Origin: UBA7236 sp964463165
GTDB lineage: Bacteria; Bacteroidota; Bacteroidia; Chitinophagales; BACL12
Direction of reading: 5' to 3'
Assembly: GCA_964463165.1 (NCBI GenBank)
Contig: CAYXBK010000007.1
Coordinates: forward strand, 119,045 to 183,044
DNA length: 64,000 nt
In this document: piece by piece, positions 15,888-23,928 of the stretch
Layout of the letters: every line of letters begins with the position of its first letter
How positions within the stretch are numbered: position 1 is the first letter of the stretch
Notes under the pieces: model-generated
What the model saw: only the letters and a program-made list of their open reading frames with translations
Databases searched by the model: none
Told to the model about the DNA's origin: nothing
Made by a program: the position numbers and the translations under genes

Positions 15888-18116
15888 TCACCTCAATAAT
15901 GCCACCGTACCGCCACGTGTAAATTCAGCAGGACCTTCAAATGTGTCGACCTGGTAAACAATTTTAAAAATATAAGTGCCGATCTCGGAAGTGATATTAT
16001 TATATGTTCCGTCCCAGCCGGAATTAATATCAGCACTTTCAAATAATAATTGCCCCCAGCGGCTGAAAATCTGAATATTGTAAGAAAGCAATTCATTGAA
16101 CGGCACAATATTATAAACATCGTTCACGCCATCACCATTCGGGCTGAACGCCGTAGGTATAAAAATATCATGACCGCATCCGGGCGATAAATTTATTTCA
16201 TCAGTATAAGAACAATTATTCGTATCTGTAACAACAACTGAATAGACACCCGGAATTGTTGCAGTATATACCGGGTTGATTGATCCGTCATTCCATAAAT
16301 AACTAAATCCGGTACCGGTTGCGTCCAGGATCTTTTCATCACCTAAACAAATAATTGTATCGTTCCCTAAATTAATTTCAGGTAATGGCCATAAGGGTAA
16401 AACAATACATGTATCGGTTGTAGCACATCCGATAGCATTTGTAATTGTCACCCAATAAATACCTTCATCTGTTGCAGTAAAAGTTTGTCCGTTTGTTCCG
16501 TTCTGCCATAAATAACTTGTTGCACCTGCACCCGCGTCAAGCGGAAAAGATGCACCGGCACAAAATTGTAACGTGTCAGGTAGATTTAATGGCGGCGCAT
16601 CATTTACAGTAATATAAACCGTATCCGTTGCTTCGCATCCAAAAGCATTTGTTACCGTTACAAAATAATTACCGCTGTTAAATACATTATAAGTAGAATC
16701 AGTTGAACCGTCATTCCATACATATCCATCATAACCTCCACCTGCATTCAACACAAAGGGATCCAGATAAACGCAAACAGTTGTATCATTTCCTAAATCA
16801 ACAACCGGATATGTAAATGATGTCGGAATATTTAATAAAGTATCTCCCGGCAAACCTTGTTCTGCACCATGTGAAGTGCCATCGCAAAATGCACCGGGGC
16901 TTGTTATGATTCCCGGATCTCCACCCGCATTATCTGTGAAAACATTCACCGGCATTACAGCTGCCGACAAAGCCAGAATTCCACCACCGCCGCCGCCACC
17001 CGGTCCATGGCAGGTTCCGGCCCATAGTGTACTCTCTATACTTCCTCCTGTTCCACCGTGAATATTTACAAAAAGATCTGACGTGAAATTTGAATTGCGC
17101 AATACAACTGTTCCACCGGCACCGCCACCACCTGCACCTTCCGAATCGGTTACATAAGTCACATCGGCGCCGTTTGCATTGATGGCAAATCCATTTCCGT
17201 CGATCGTAGTTGCGGTAATAATTACAATGCCTCCACCGTTGGAGCCATCAGCAACTTCAAGTCCGTTATCCTGGTGGCCACCGCCGCCCCCGCCGCCCAT
17301 GTAAATTCTGTTACCTGCATAATCGAGGCCGATTCCTCCGATCGCCTGGATATCATCATAACCCGGGCATCCTGTCCACTGAAAGCCGCTTAATCCGCCA
17401 CCGCCTGAATTGGAACCGCCGCCACCTCCATGCTGACCGGCATTTGAACCGCCGCCACCGTTTGCAGCTTTTCCCCGTCCGCCGGCAACCGAACTTGTTA
17501 AAACTGCAATTCCCTCTCCCTTTTCACCTCCCGTAGATGATCCAATGCCAGTGTAACTCGTTGAATAATCATCCACGGCACAGGAGAAAAAACTTGTGCA
17601 ATGTGTGCCGCCCCTGAATCCCTGTCCGGTTACATTTATATCAGCATTAAACGTCAAAGTATTGGTCACCTCGAGGGCAAATACACCACCAACCGTTCCA
17701 TCCCATGCAAGTGCAGAAACATCACCGATAATTGTTGCATTATCATAAACAGGTACCCTGATCAGTTGAACGCCTGCATCAGGAATATCATAATCGAGGC
17801 AAAAGGGATATGCAACAGTAATAATAGATCCGGAAATTGAAATGATTGTACCGAATTCATAGTTACCTGCATTATGGTAATCAGTAATATCGCCGAATGT
17901 TGGCCCGTCTGTTTCATCAATTTCGGCACCCTGCATCTGAATAATTAAAACACGGTCGCCGACAAGAAATCCGGCAGTTGATGAAAGCGTAATATCTGAA
18001 CCTGAAATTGCAGTGACTTCGGCATAAATATTTATCACTCCCGAAATTGTCTGGGCAGATAAAATAGTCCCGGACAGGAGTAAAAATATACCTGCTATTA
18101 TTCTGAGTATTGCCAT
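15888..18116 (-). CDS. Glycine-rich secreted protein with gliding-type (T9SS type B) C-terminal domain
   Basis: 742 aa. The signal peptide ends about residue 21 (LSAQ). The N-terminal domain (about 22-160) is followed by a very glycine-rich region (about 160-400; GGGGGGGHQDNG, GGGGGGG) of the type seen in bacterial surface proteins. Three PKD/Ig-like modules follow with the repeated pattern LGNDTTVC ... SYLWNDGS ... YSVVVTD. The end is the gliding-motility-associated domain (IFIPTAFSPNGDGVNDVYNI to TRGGTVALLR), a T9SS type B signal. Likely a cell-surface or adhesive protein. The glycine stretch is GC-rich against an AT-rich background. Confidence 0.85.
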   Translation of the reverse strand: MAILRIIAGIFLLLSGTILSAQTISGVINIYAEVTAISGSDITLSSTAGFLVGDRVLIIQMQGAEIDETDGPTFGDITDYHNAGNYEFGTIISISGSIITVAYPFCLDYDIPDAGVQLIRVPVYDNATIIGDVSALAWDGTVGGVFALEVTNTLTFNADINVTGQGFRGGTHCTSFFSCAVDDYSTSYTGIGSSTGGEKGEGIAVLTSSVAGGRGKAANGGGGSNAGQHGGGGGSNSGGGGLSGFQWTGCPGYDDIQAIGGIGLDYAGNRIYMGGGGGGGHQDNGLEVADGSNGGGIVIITATTIDGNGFAINANGADVTYVTDSEGAGGGGAGGTVVLRNSNFTSDLFVNIHGGTGGSIESTLWAGTCHGPGGGGGGGILALSAAVMPVNVFTDNAGGDPGIITSPGAFCDGTSHGAEQGLPGDTLLNIPTSFTYPVVDLGNDTTVCVYLDPFVLNAGGGYDGYVWNDGSTDSTYNVFNSGNYFVTVTNAFGCEATDTVYITVNDAPPLNLPDTLQFCAGASFPLDAGAGATSYLWQNGTNGQTFTATDEGIYWVTITNAIGCATTDTCIVLPLWPLPEINLGNDTIICLGDEKILDATGTGFSYLWNDGSINPVYTATIPGVYSVVVTDTNNCSYTDEINLSPGCGHDIFIPTAFSPNGDGVNDVYNIVPFNELLSYNIQIFSRWGQLLFESADINSGWDGTYNNITSEIGTYIFKIVYQVDTFEGPAEFTRGGTVALLR

Positions 18117-18265
18117 ATCCGAAAAATTTGCCTGAGGAGTTCGGATACTTAAAGATAGGATACCGGGAGATAAATTAAAAATCTGCTGCAGGCATTTAAC
18201 GCATTATTACATGATACAGTCTGAGAAATATTCCTATTTAAATTTTACTTTCGCATGATCAATTT

Positions 18266-18808
18266 ATGCTGGGAACAATTTTAATGATCGTTGCGGGTTT
18301 ATTTGCTGCCATTATTCTGGTAGGCATTTTTATACCCACGAAGTACCGCTTCTCGAAACATACAATAATTCAATCGGATAAAAAAGCAGTTTTTAATGCG
18401 ATTGATGATTTGGAGCAATGGAAAGTTTGGAGTGCGTGGAGTGCCGAGAATGATCCAAAAATCAATATTCGTTATGGTGAAAAACATGACGGTACAGGAG
18501 GCAAAATGATATGGAAAGGAAGTAAAATGGGAAAGGGAGATATGGAAATAACGAAATCGGAACCATATAAAGAAATTGAAATATATGTTGTGTTCAATAA
18601 AGGAGTTTTTAAAATGGATTTCAGATTTCTGATTGAAGAAGAAAAGAATGCAACAAAAATTACGTGGTTTGTAAGTGGACGTACACGCCGTGGCGGGTTT
18701 GCAAAAATTTTGGGAAGATTACTTCCGCGATGGATGGGAAAAGATATGGAAACCTCGCTGAAAATATTAAAACATTATTGCGAAGGAAATTTAAAACCGA
18801 CCGCATAA
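18266..18808 (+). CDS. SRPBCC-family protein with N-terminal membrane anchor
   Basis: 180 aa. Residues 2-25 form a hydrophobic anchor (LGTILMIVAGLFAAIILVGI). The rest matches the polyketide-cyclase/START-like fold: KAVFNAIDDLEQWKVWSAWS, GGKMIWKGSKMGKGDMEI, and TKITWFVSGRT before a C-terminal helix. These proteins bind hydrophobic ligands, but the ligand cannot be predicted. A near match to the -7 box (TACTTTCG) lies at 18246-18253. Converges on the membrane-protein gene with only 13 bases between stops. Confidence 0.8.
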   Translation: MLGTILMIVAGLFAAIILVGIFIPTKYRFSKHTIIQSDKKAVFNAIDDLEQWKVWSAWSAENDPKINIRYGEKHDGTGGKMIWKGSKMGKGDMEITKSEPYKEIEIYVVFNKGVFKMDFRFLIEEEKNATKITWFVSGRTRRGGFAKILGRLLPRWMGKDMETSLKILKHYCEGNLKPTA

Positions 18809-18821
18809 ATCGTCTGCACTG

Positions 18822-19883
18822 TTATTCAGGCGCCGTCCTGCCCGATGAGAATCTTAATTTTAATTGTTCACCGATTTGTTTCATGCTTTGAATATTAAGC
18901 GGGAATTCAAGCACAACATGCAGGAAGCTCAGAAAATACAAACACATTAATCCGAGTTCATAATTTGTATAGTAGAGCGCAACTGCTGCGATCCATAAAG
19001 TGAAAATCACCACGAGCCAGGAGCGGGGTACATCATGCCATTTGATGATTGAAGTTTTGGAAAACCAGTTGAGATAATGGTAAGTATATGCATATGCAAT
19101 AAAGCGGGTGATCAAAATACCTGTGCTGGAGGCATAGATCATGTCAGAGCCGGCGTCATCCACATGCAAAAATGCACGGAAAATTTCTTTATTGAGTGAG
19201 AAAAAAGAAACATCATAACTACCTTTTGCATAATTACTGACCTGGTAATTTGCAGCATCAGGTGCGATCACAAAAAAACTAACCGCACAGGCCACAAAAA
19301 CAACGATCGATAAAATACCGGAAGTGCTGTTGCTTTTTAATGCACCCACCAGAATAAACAGCCCTGTGAAAATAAATACGTGAATAAGTGTGGGAAGAAA
19401 TATTGCAAAGATGACATCTACAAAACTATTTGTGCGCAGGATGATCGCAATAATAAATAATAAAATAAATGCAACAAACCGCTGCATGGCATTTTTGATC
19501 AGTACAAATACAAGTGAGATGGCAAATGCAAAGAAAATAAGCATGGTTGCCGGATTCTCGTTGCGGAAAAAATTAAATAAATTGGAAAGTGATTCAGTGA
19601 TCACAAGATTTCCTTCGGCATCACGCTGTCCGAGATTTACAAACGAATACGTGAGAACGGCAGGAATCGTAATCAAAATTGTCAGAACAATTAATACGAG
19701 ATAATCTTTTTTACCGGGGCTGAAATACTGACGTTTGTGCAGCCATGAAATTTCAGTGAGATAATGCAGAGGACCCAGAACTGCATATGCAAATAAAAAT
19801 AATTCGAAAGGAATCCAGAATGCAAACACAGCCGATATGATCATTAGGCCGATATTCAGATAATTTACTTGTGTTGTACTCAT
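18822..19883 (-). CDS. Multi-pass membrane protein of unknown function
   Basis: 353 aa with about nine to ten predicted membrane helices. Conserved-looking polar features inside or between helices are GPLHYLTEISWLH near residue 40, HVFIFTG, TYHYLNWFSKTSIIKWHDVPRSW, and HVVLEFPLN near the end. Histidines recur within helices, which suggests metal, heme or quinone contact rather than solute transport. No family could be named. It starts downstream of the ferritin terminator, so it is probably transcribed on its own. Confidence 0.75.
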   Translation of the reverse strand: MSTTQVNYLNIGLMIISAVFAFWIPFELFLFAYAVLGPLHYLTEISWLHKRQYFSPGKKDYLVLIVLTILITIPAVLTYSFVNLGQRDAEGNLVITESLSNLFNFFRNENPATMLIFFAFAISLVFVLIKNAMQRFVAFILLFIIAIILRTNSFVDVIFAIFLPTLIHVFIFTGLFILVGALKSNSTSGILSIVVFVACAVSFFVIAPDAANYQVSNYAKGSYDVSFFSLNKEIFRAFLHVDDAGSDMIYASSTGILITRFIAYAYTYHYLNWFSKTSIIKWHDVPRSWLVVIFTLWIAAVALYYTNYELGLMCLYFLSFLHVVLEFPLNIQSMKQIGEQLKLRFSSGRTAPE

Positions 19884-19913
19884 TCGACAAAATTAGCCAA
19901 TTCGCCCTAAAAA

Positions 19914-19949
19914 AATTACGCCCTGTAGTTCCTACTACAGGGCGTAATT
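19914..19949 (-). terminator. Ferritin Rho-independent terminator
   Basis: A perfect 15-bp stem (AATTACGCCCTGTAG, 19914-19928, with 19935-19949) and 6-nt loop is followed by a T-run on the minus strand. It lies 15 bases past the ferritin stop. Confidence 0.9.
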
Positions 19950-19964
19950 AAAAATTCGTATTTT

Positions 19965-20492
19965 TCATGTAGCAGACTGGCCACCACCGCCTTGCGCCGG
20001 CCCGACCCGCATACTTCCCAATTCTTTATCTATCCAGTAATGGCCTTTCGGATCATCACCTATCAGTTTTATTTTATCGATCACCTGGCGGAAAAGTTTT
20101 TCCTCTTCATGCTGTTCCGCCACATACCATTGGAGGAAATTATTTGTTGAATGATCTTTTTCGTGCATACAATGATCAACCAGATTATTGATCGAGGCTG
20201 TCACTTTAATTTCATGATCCAGTATCGCGGTAAATAAATCCAGCAATGATTTGAATTTGGTAGGTGGCTGTTTGATCTCCGGTGCCAGTGCATGTCCGCC
20301 GGCATCATTCACATATACAAAAATTTTCATCATGTGCATGCGTTCTTCGTCGGCATGGCCATATAAAAATGAAGCACATCCTTCCAGGCCTTTTGCATCA
20401 CACCAGGAAGCGGCAGACAAATAATAATTGGAAGCATAGCCTTCCATTTCAATTTGTTTATTTAATGCATTTTCGATTTTTTTCGTGAGCAT
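19965..20492 (-). CDS. ftnA: Ferritin
   Basis: 175 aa, the usual bacterial ferritin size. Ferroxidase residues fall at the canonical positions: Glu17, Glu50, His53, Glu94 and Gln127 (GHADEERMH, ILDHEIKV, YVAEQHEEEKL). It stores iron as ferric mineral in the cytoplasm in 24-subunit shells. The C-terminus carries a Gly-rich tail (AQGGGGQSAT). It ends in a clear terminator, so it is monocistronic or the last gene after the small lipoprotein encoded upstream on the same strand. Confidence 0.95.
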   Translation of the reverse strand: MLTKKIENALNKQIEMEGYASNYYLSAASWCDAKGLEGCASFLYGHADEERMHMMKIFVYVNDAGGHALAPEIKQPPTKFKSLLDLFTAILDHEIKVTASINNLVDHCMHEKDHSTNNFLQWYVAEQHEEEKLFRQVIDKIKLIGDDPKGHYWIDKELGSMRVGPAQGGGGQSAT

Positions 20493-20569
20493 GGCTTTAA
20501 TTTTTTACAATAATAAACATCCGTGAACAGATGTCGTTCAGAACAATTAAAATTTGTAACGATTCTAAA

Positions 20570-20725
20570 TTAAGAATGATCTGCAGGATCCGGACTGGAA
20601 TTTTGATCGGGTGTTTCTCCGAATGTTGGGCAGTCGCAATGGCCTTCTCCCTTAAAAATACCGCAGGATGAGATGAGCAGGATTGCGGGTATGATCAGAA
20701 GCAATATTTTTTTACTGATTTTCAT
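20570..20725 (-). CDS. Small lipoprotein, 51 aa
   Basis: An ATG at 20725 opens a 51-codon frame ending in TAA. It has a charged start (KISKK), a hydrophobic core (ILLLIIPAILLISSC) with the lipobox Cys at residue 21, and a short mature part containing GEGHCDCPTFGETPD, then a Ser/Asp/Pro tail. The CDCP pair and adjacent His could bind a metal. It lies just upstream of ferritin on the same strand (77 bp), so a shared transcript is possible. Tiny lipoproteins of this shape are frequent in Bacteroidota. Not previously named by any family I recognise. Confidence 0.7.
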   Translation of the reverse strand: MKISKKILLLIIPAILLISSCGIFKGEGHCDCPTFGETPDQNSSPDPADHS

Positions 20726-20806
20726 AGCTTTGCACCTTTATTATTTTACGAATTTACGGCTTTTGTGTGGATTTCTGACTGAACGTAATTTTTAAACAAA
20801 ATATTT

Positions 20807-21898
20807 TTGCCAGCTTCTGTTTCAAAAAAGCAAATTTTAATTGCTCCTCTCGATTGGGGGCTTGGCCATGCCACACGTTCAATACCTGTAATCCGCACAT
20901 GTATTGATGCGGGTTTCCCCGTTGTGATCGCCTCATCAGGCCGCTCACTGGCATTATTAAAAAATGAATTTCCCGGTGTGCTTTGTATCGACCTTCCTTC
21001 CTACAATATATATTATCAGAAAAAAGGAAGTTTTGTTTTCACCATAATTCGTCAGCTCGGAAAAGTATTTAAAGCGATCAGGCGTGAGAACCGCGCAATT
21101 AAAAAAATCATTGCCGAACAAAATATCGGTTTGATCATTTCAGATAACCGATATGGTGTGTATGATAAAAATACTTACAGCATAATCATCACACATCAGC
21201 TCATGGTAAAACTACCCGGATTAAAGCCGGTGGAGCAAATTGTTTTTTTATGGCTGCAATGGCAACACCGCAGATTTGATCTCGTATGGATTCCGGATGT
21301 TGCAGGGGAAATAAATATTTCAGGCGACCTCTCGCATAAATATAAAATCGGAAAACAGATCAAATTTATCGGCATCCTGACGCGGTTTTCAAAACCTGCT
21401 GTAATGCCGCCAAAAGAATATGATGTGATTGTGATTTTATCAGGTCCCGAACCGCAGCGAAGTATTTTCGAACAATTGATTTTAAAGCAGGCAGAACAAA
21501 CGGATTTAAAATTTCTGATCGTTCAGGGTATTTCAGAATTCCATAGTGATGAAATGAAAACTCCCGCCATCAGGATCATTTCACATCTTACCGGAAATGC
21601 ATTATACAAAGCAGTACTTCGTTCTGAGATTGTGATTTCCCGCGGTGGTTACAGCACATTAATGGATCTTGCACCGCTGGGCAAGCGTTGCATTTTCGTT
21701 CCCACACCAGGCCAAACGGAACAGGAATATCTTGTACAAGCTCTTGCCGAAAAGCAACTTGTATATGCCGCTGATCAGGAAACATTTAATTTGATGGAAG
21801 CAATTCATGCCGTGGAGAAAATACATCCTTTTTTTATTGATGTGAATTGCGATGCATATAAATCACATGTACTGGAAGCATTAAAAAATATAAATTAA
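20807..21898 (+). CDS. MurG-like glycosyltransferase family protein
   Basis: 363 aa from a TTG start, the only usable start before the Rossmann strand ILIAPLDWGLGHATR. The GT-B fold is visible: an N-terminal Rossmann domain with the glycine loop, a linker about residue 190, and a C-terminal donor domain with VIILSGPEPQRS and IISRGGYSTLMDLAPLGKRC, the pattern of nucleotide-sugar binding in MurG/GT28 relatives. A UDP-sugar donor is likely; the acceptor is unknown. It is divergent from the small lipoprotein and convergent with murI. Confidence 0.83.
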   Translation: MPASVSKKQILIAPLDWGLGHATRSIPVIRTCIDAGFPVVIASSGRSLALLKNEFPGVLCIDLPSYNIYYQKKGSFVFTIIRQLGKVFKAIRRENRAIKKIIAEQNIGLIISDNRYGVYDKNTYSIIITHQLMVKLPGLKPVEQIVFLWLQWQHRRFDLVWIPDVAGEINISGDLSHKYKIGKQIKFIGILTRFSKPAVMPPKEYDVIVILSGPEPQRSIFEQLILKQAEQTDLKFLIVQGISEFHSDEMKTPAIRIISHLTGNALYKAVLRSEIVISRGGYSTLMDLAPLGKRCIFVPTPGQTEQEYLVQALAEKQLVYAADQETFNLMEAIHAVEKIHPFFIDVNCDAYKSHVLEALKNIN

Positions 21899-21917
21899 TT
21901 AACCGTGTTGCTTCCTT

Positions 21918-22742
21918 TCAGAGATGAATTGTTTTCGATTGAATTTTACTCCCGAAAAATAATTCTGCATGCCGGTCGAAATTTTCTGAGGAATCAGTTG
22001 TAAAAAACCGGAGTGTTCCATGTTTGCTGCAAGCCGCATCTATTTCCGGATGCCTTTCCAAATAATCTTTTAAACTTCTGGCAACAATTTCACCCTGCTG
22101 TAATAATTGAATATGCGGAGGAAGAAATTCTTTAATTCTTGAAATCAATAACGGATAATGTGTGCAACCTAAAATAATGGTATCAATATCCTGTGATTGA
22201 TTTAATAAATGTTCCACATGCTGCCTGACGAAATATCCGGCACCCGGTGTATTGATCTCATTATTTTCAATGATTGGCACCCACATCGGGCAGGCTTCCT
22301 GATAAACAGTAATGGCTGGAAAAAACTTTTCAATTTCAATTACATAGGATTGAGAAGCAACAGTTCCGGCAGTTGCGAAAATTCCGACTTTATTTGATTT
22401 TGTAATGCTGCCTATAATTTCCGATGTTGGACGGATAACACCCAGTACTCTTCTGTTGCCATCCATTTTGGGTAAATCATTTTGCTGAATTGTGCGCAAT
22501 GCTTTTGCCGAAGCAGTATTACAGGCAAGTATGACAAGTTTGCAACCTGCATTAAATAAATACCGGACAGATTGAAGTGTAAATTCATAAACGGCTTCGA
22601 AAGAGCGGTTTCCATAGGGTGCTCTCGCATTATCGCCGAAATAAATAAAATCATAAGCCGGTAATTCTTTTACAAATTCCTTTAATACGGTGAGGCCGCC
22701 ATAACCCGAATCAAAAACACCAATTGGATTTTGTGCTTGCAT
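21918..22742 (-). CDS. murI: Glutamate racemase
   Basis: 274 aa. Converts L- to D-glutamate for peptidoglycan. Signature segments are PIGVFDSGYGGLTVL, YFGDNARAPYGN, LVILACNTASA (first catalytic Cys, about residue 75) and IILGCTHYPLL (second catalytic Cys). Both cysteines are intact. It lies downstream of the ompH pair on the same strand but behind a terminator, so it probably has its own transcript. Confidence 0.95.
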   Translation of the reverse strand: MQAQNPIGVFDSGYGGLTVLKEFVKELPAYDFIYFGDNARAPYGNRSFEAVYEFTLQSVRYLFNAGCKLVILACNTASAKALRTIQQNDLPKMDGNRRVLGVIRPTSEIIGSITKSNKVGIFATAGTVASQSYVIEIEKFFPAITVYQEACPMWVPIIENNEINTPGAGYFVRQHVEHLLNQSQDIDTIILGCTHYPLLISRIKEFLPPHIQLLQQGEIVARSLKDYLERHPEIDAACSKHGTLRFFTTDSSENFDRHAELFFGSKIQSKTIHL

Positions 22743-22796
22743 AAAATTCAGAATGTGAAATTACTACAAATCATTTCAATCCTTCCGGGCAAAAAA

Positions 22797-22826
22797 AATC
22801 CTGCAGTAATTTCATGCTGCAGGATT
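22797..22826 (-). terminator. Terminator of the bamA-ompH operon
   Basis: AATCCTGCAG (22797-22806) and CTGCAGGATT (22817-22826) form a perfect 10-bp stem with a 10-nt loop, followed on the minus strand by eight T residues. It lies 17 bases after the second ompH stop. Confidence 0.9.
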
Positions 22827-22843
22827 GTATCGAAAAAGTTTAT

Positions 22844-23344
22844 TTATTGAATACCTAATTTCTTTTTTACAAGCGGAAGGATGTCTACCGCATCGGTTCC
22901 AACATATAACAGAGCAGAGCCATCAATAACAGCGGTAAATTTATTCTCTTCTCCAACCTGTTTGATCACCGATTTTACTTTATCGAGGATCGGGTCGTAT
23001 AGCTCTGATTTTTTTGCATCGAGTTTATCGGCAGATTGTTTTTCATATTCGCTGATGCGCAATTGCAATTTTCCCAAATCCTCTTCTGCCGCTTCACGTT
23101 GCACTTCGCTCCATGCTGCAGAATTATTCTGATAGTCGGCAAGTTTTTGCTGATATTCCATTACATAACCTGCATATACTTTTTGCATATCGTCTCTGTA
23201 TTTTGCAAGTACCGAGTCGGCACGTTTTACTTCGGGTAACTGAACAAGCAGATCATTTGTATTTAAGAAACCAATTTTTTGAGCAGATACTGAGCCTGCA
23301 CATACTGATACAAATAAAATGATCAGTAATAATTTAAACTTCAT
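22844..23344 (-). CDS. OmpH/Skp-family periplasmic chaperone (second copy)
   Basis: 166 aa. The signal peptide ends about residue 21 (SVSAQ). The remaining part is a beta cap (KIGFLNTNDLLVQLPE) plus a long charged coiled coil (about 45-115) and a final strand pair, as in Skp. Skp-type trimers hold unfolded outer-membrane proteins in the periplasm and pass them to BamA. It is the last gene of the uppS-bamA-ompH-ompH operon and lies 32 bp after its paralogue. Confidence 0.9.
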   Translation of the reverse strand: MKFKLLLIILFVSVCAGSVSAQKIGFLNTNDLLVQLPEVKRADSVLAKYRDDMQKVYAGYVMEYQQKLADYQNNSAAWSEVQREAAEEDLGKLQLRISEYEKQSADKLDAKKSELYDPILDKVKSVIKQVGEENKFTAVIDGSALLYVGTDAVDILPLVKKKLGIQ

Positions 23345-23376
23345 AGTCGGCTGTTTAATATTCTAATTTGGTGAGA

Positions 23377-23916
23377 TTAATCATTTCCTGTTGTTTTTTG
23401 CTGCGGCGTATATCCCATACGTTTCAAAATATCTTCACTTTTATCATTTTCCTTATTTGCAAATAAGATCGTTGTGCCGCTTGCTTTATCGAAAACAAAA
23501 TCATATCCCCGTTCACCGGCAAATTTTTCAATTGCTTCATATACTTTATCCTGAATCGGTTTGATCAGTTCCTGTCTTTTTTTAAACAATTCACCTTCAT
23601 AACCGAATTTCTGTTTTTGATATTCTTTTAAAGCTTTCTCTTTACTTTCAATCTCAGCGATTTTTGCTTTTTTCTGATCTTCGGTAAGCAGGTATTGTTC
23701 ATTTTGGAAAATGCGGTACAGCTCGTCGATTTCTTTTTGCTTTTTGTCCACTTCTGTTTTCCATTCTGCGCTCAGTTTATCTATCTGGTCCTGTGCGGTT
23801 TTATATTCGGGAATATTGCTCAGAATATAATCTGTATTTACGTAGGCAAATCGCTGCGCATGCACTGCTGTGGATGCTGCAATTAAAATAAATGCAATAA
23901 AGATTGTTTTTTTCAT
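23377..23916 (-). CDS. OmpH/Skp-family periplasmic chaperone (first copy)
   Basis: 179 aa. The signal peptide ends about residue 20 (VHAQ). The mature domain begins RFAYVNTDYILSNIPEYK, followed by a highly charged coiled coil (about 45-110; KKQKEIDELYRIFQNEQ) and the closing strand FVFDKASGTTILFANKE. It begins 12 bp after bamA. Two adjacent ompH genes are normal in this phylum. Confidence 0.92.
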   Translation of the reverse strand: MKKTIFIAFILIAASTAVHAQRFAYVNTDYILSNIPEYKTAQDQIDKLSAEWKTEVDKKQKEIDELYRIFQNEQYLLTEDQKKAKIAEIESKEKALKEYQKQKFGYEGELFKKRQELIKPIQDKVYEAIEKFAGERGYDFVFDKASGTTILFANKENDKSEDILKRMGYTPQQKTTGND

Positions 23917-23928
23917 GCTTTGTTATTT

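Noticed and set aside
20802..20809. TATTTTTG as a promoter for the glycosyltransferase
   Set aside because: It overlaps the only usable start (TTG at 20807), so transcription from it would miss the start codon. Treated as chance.
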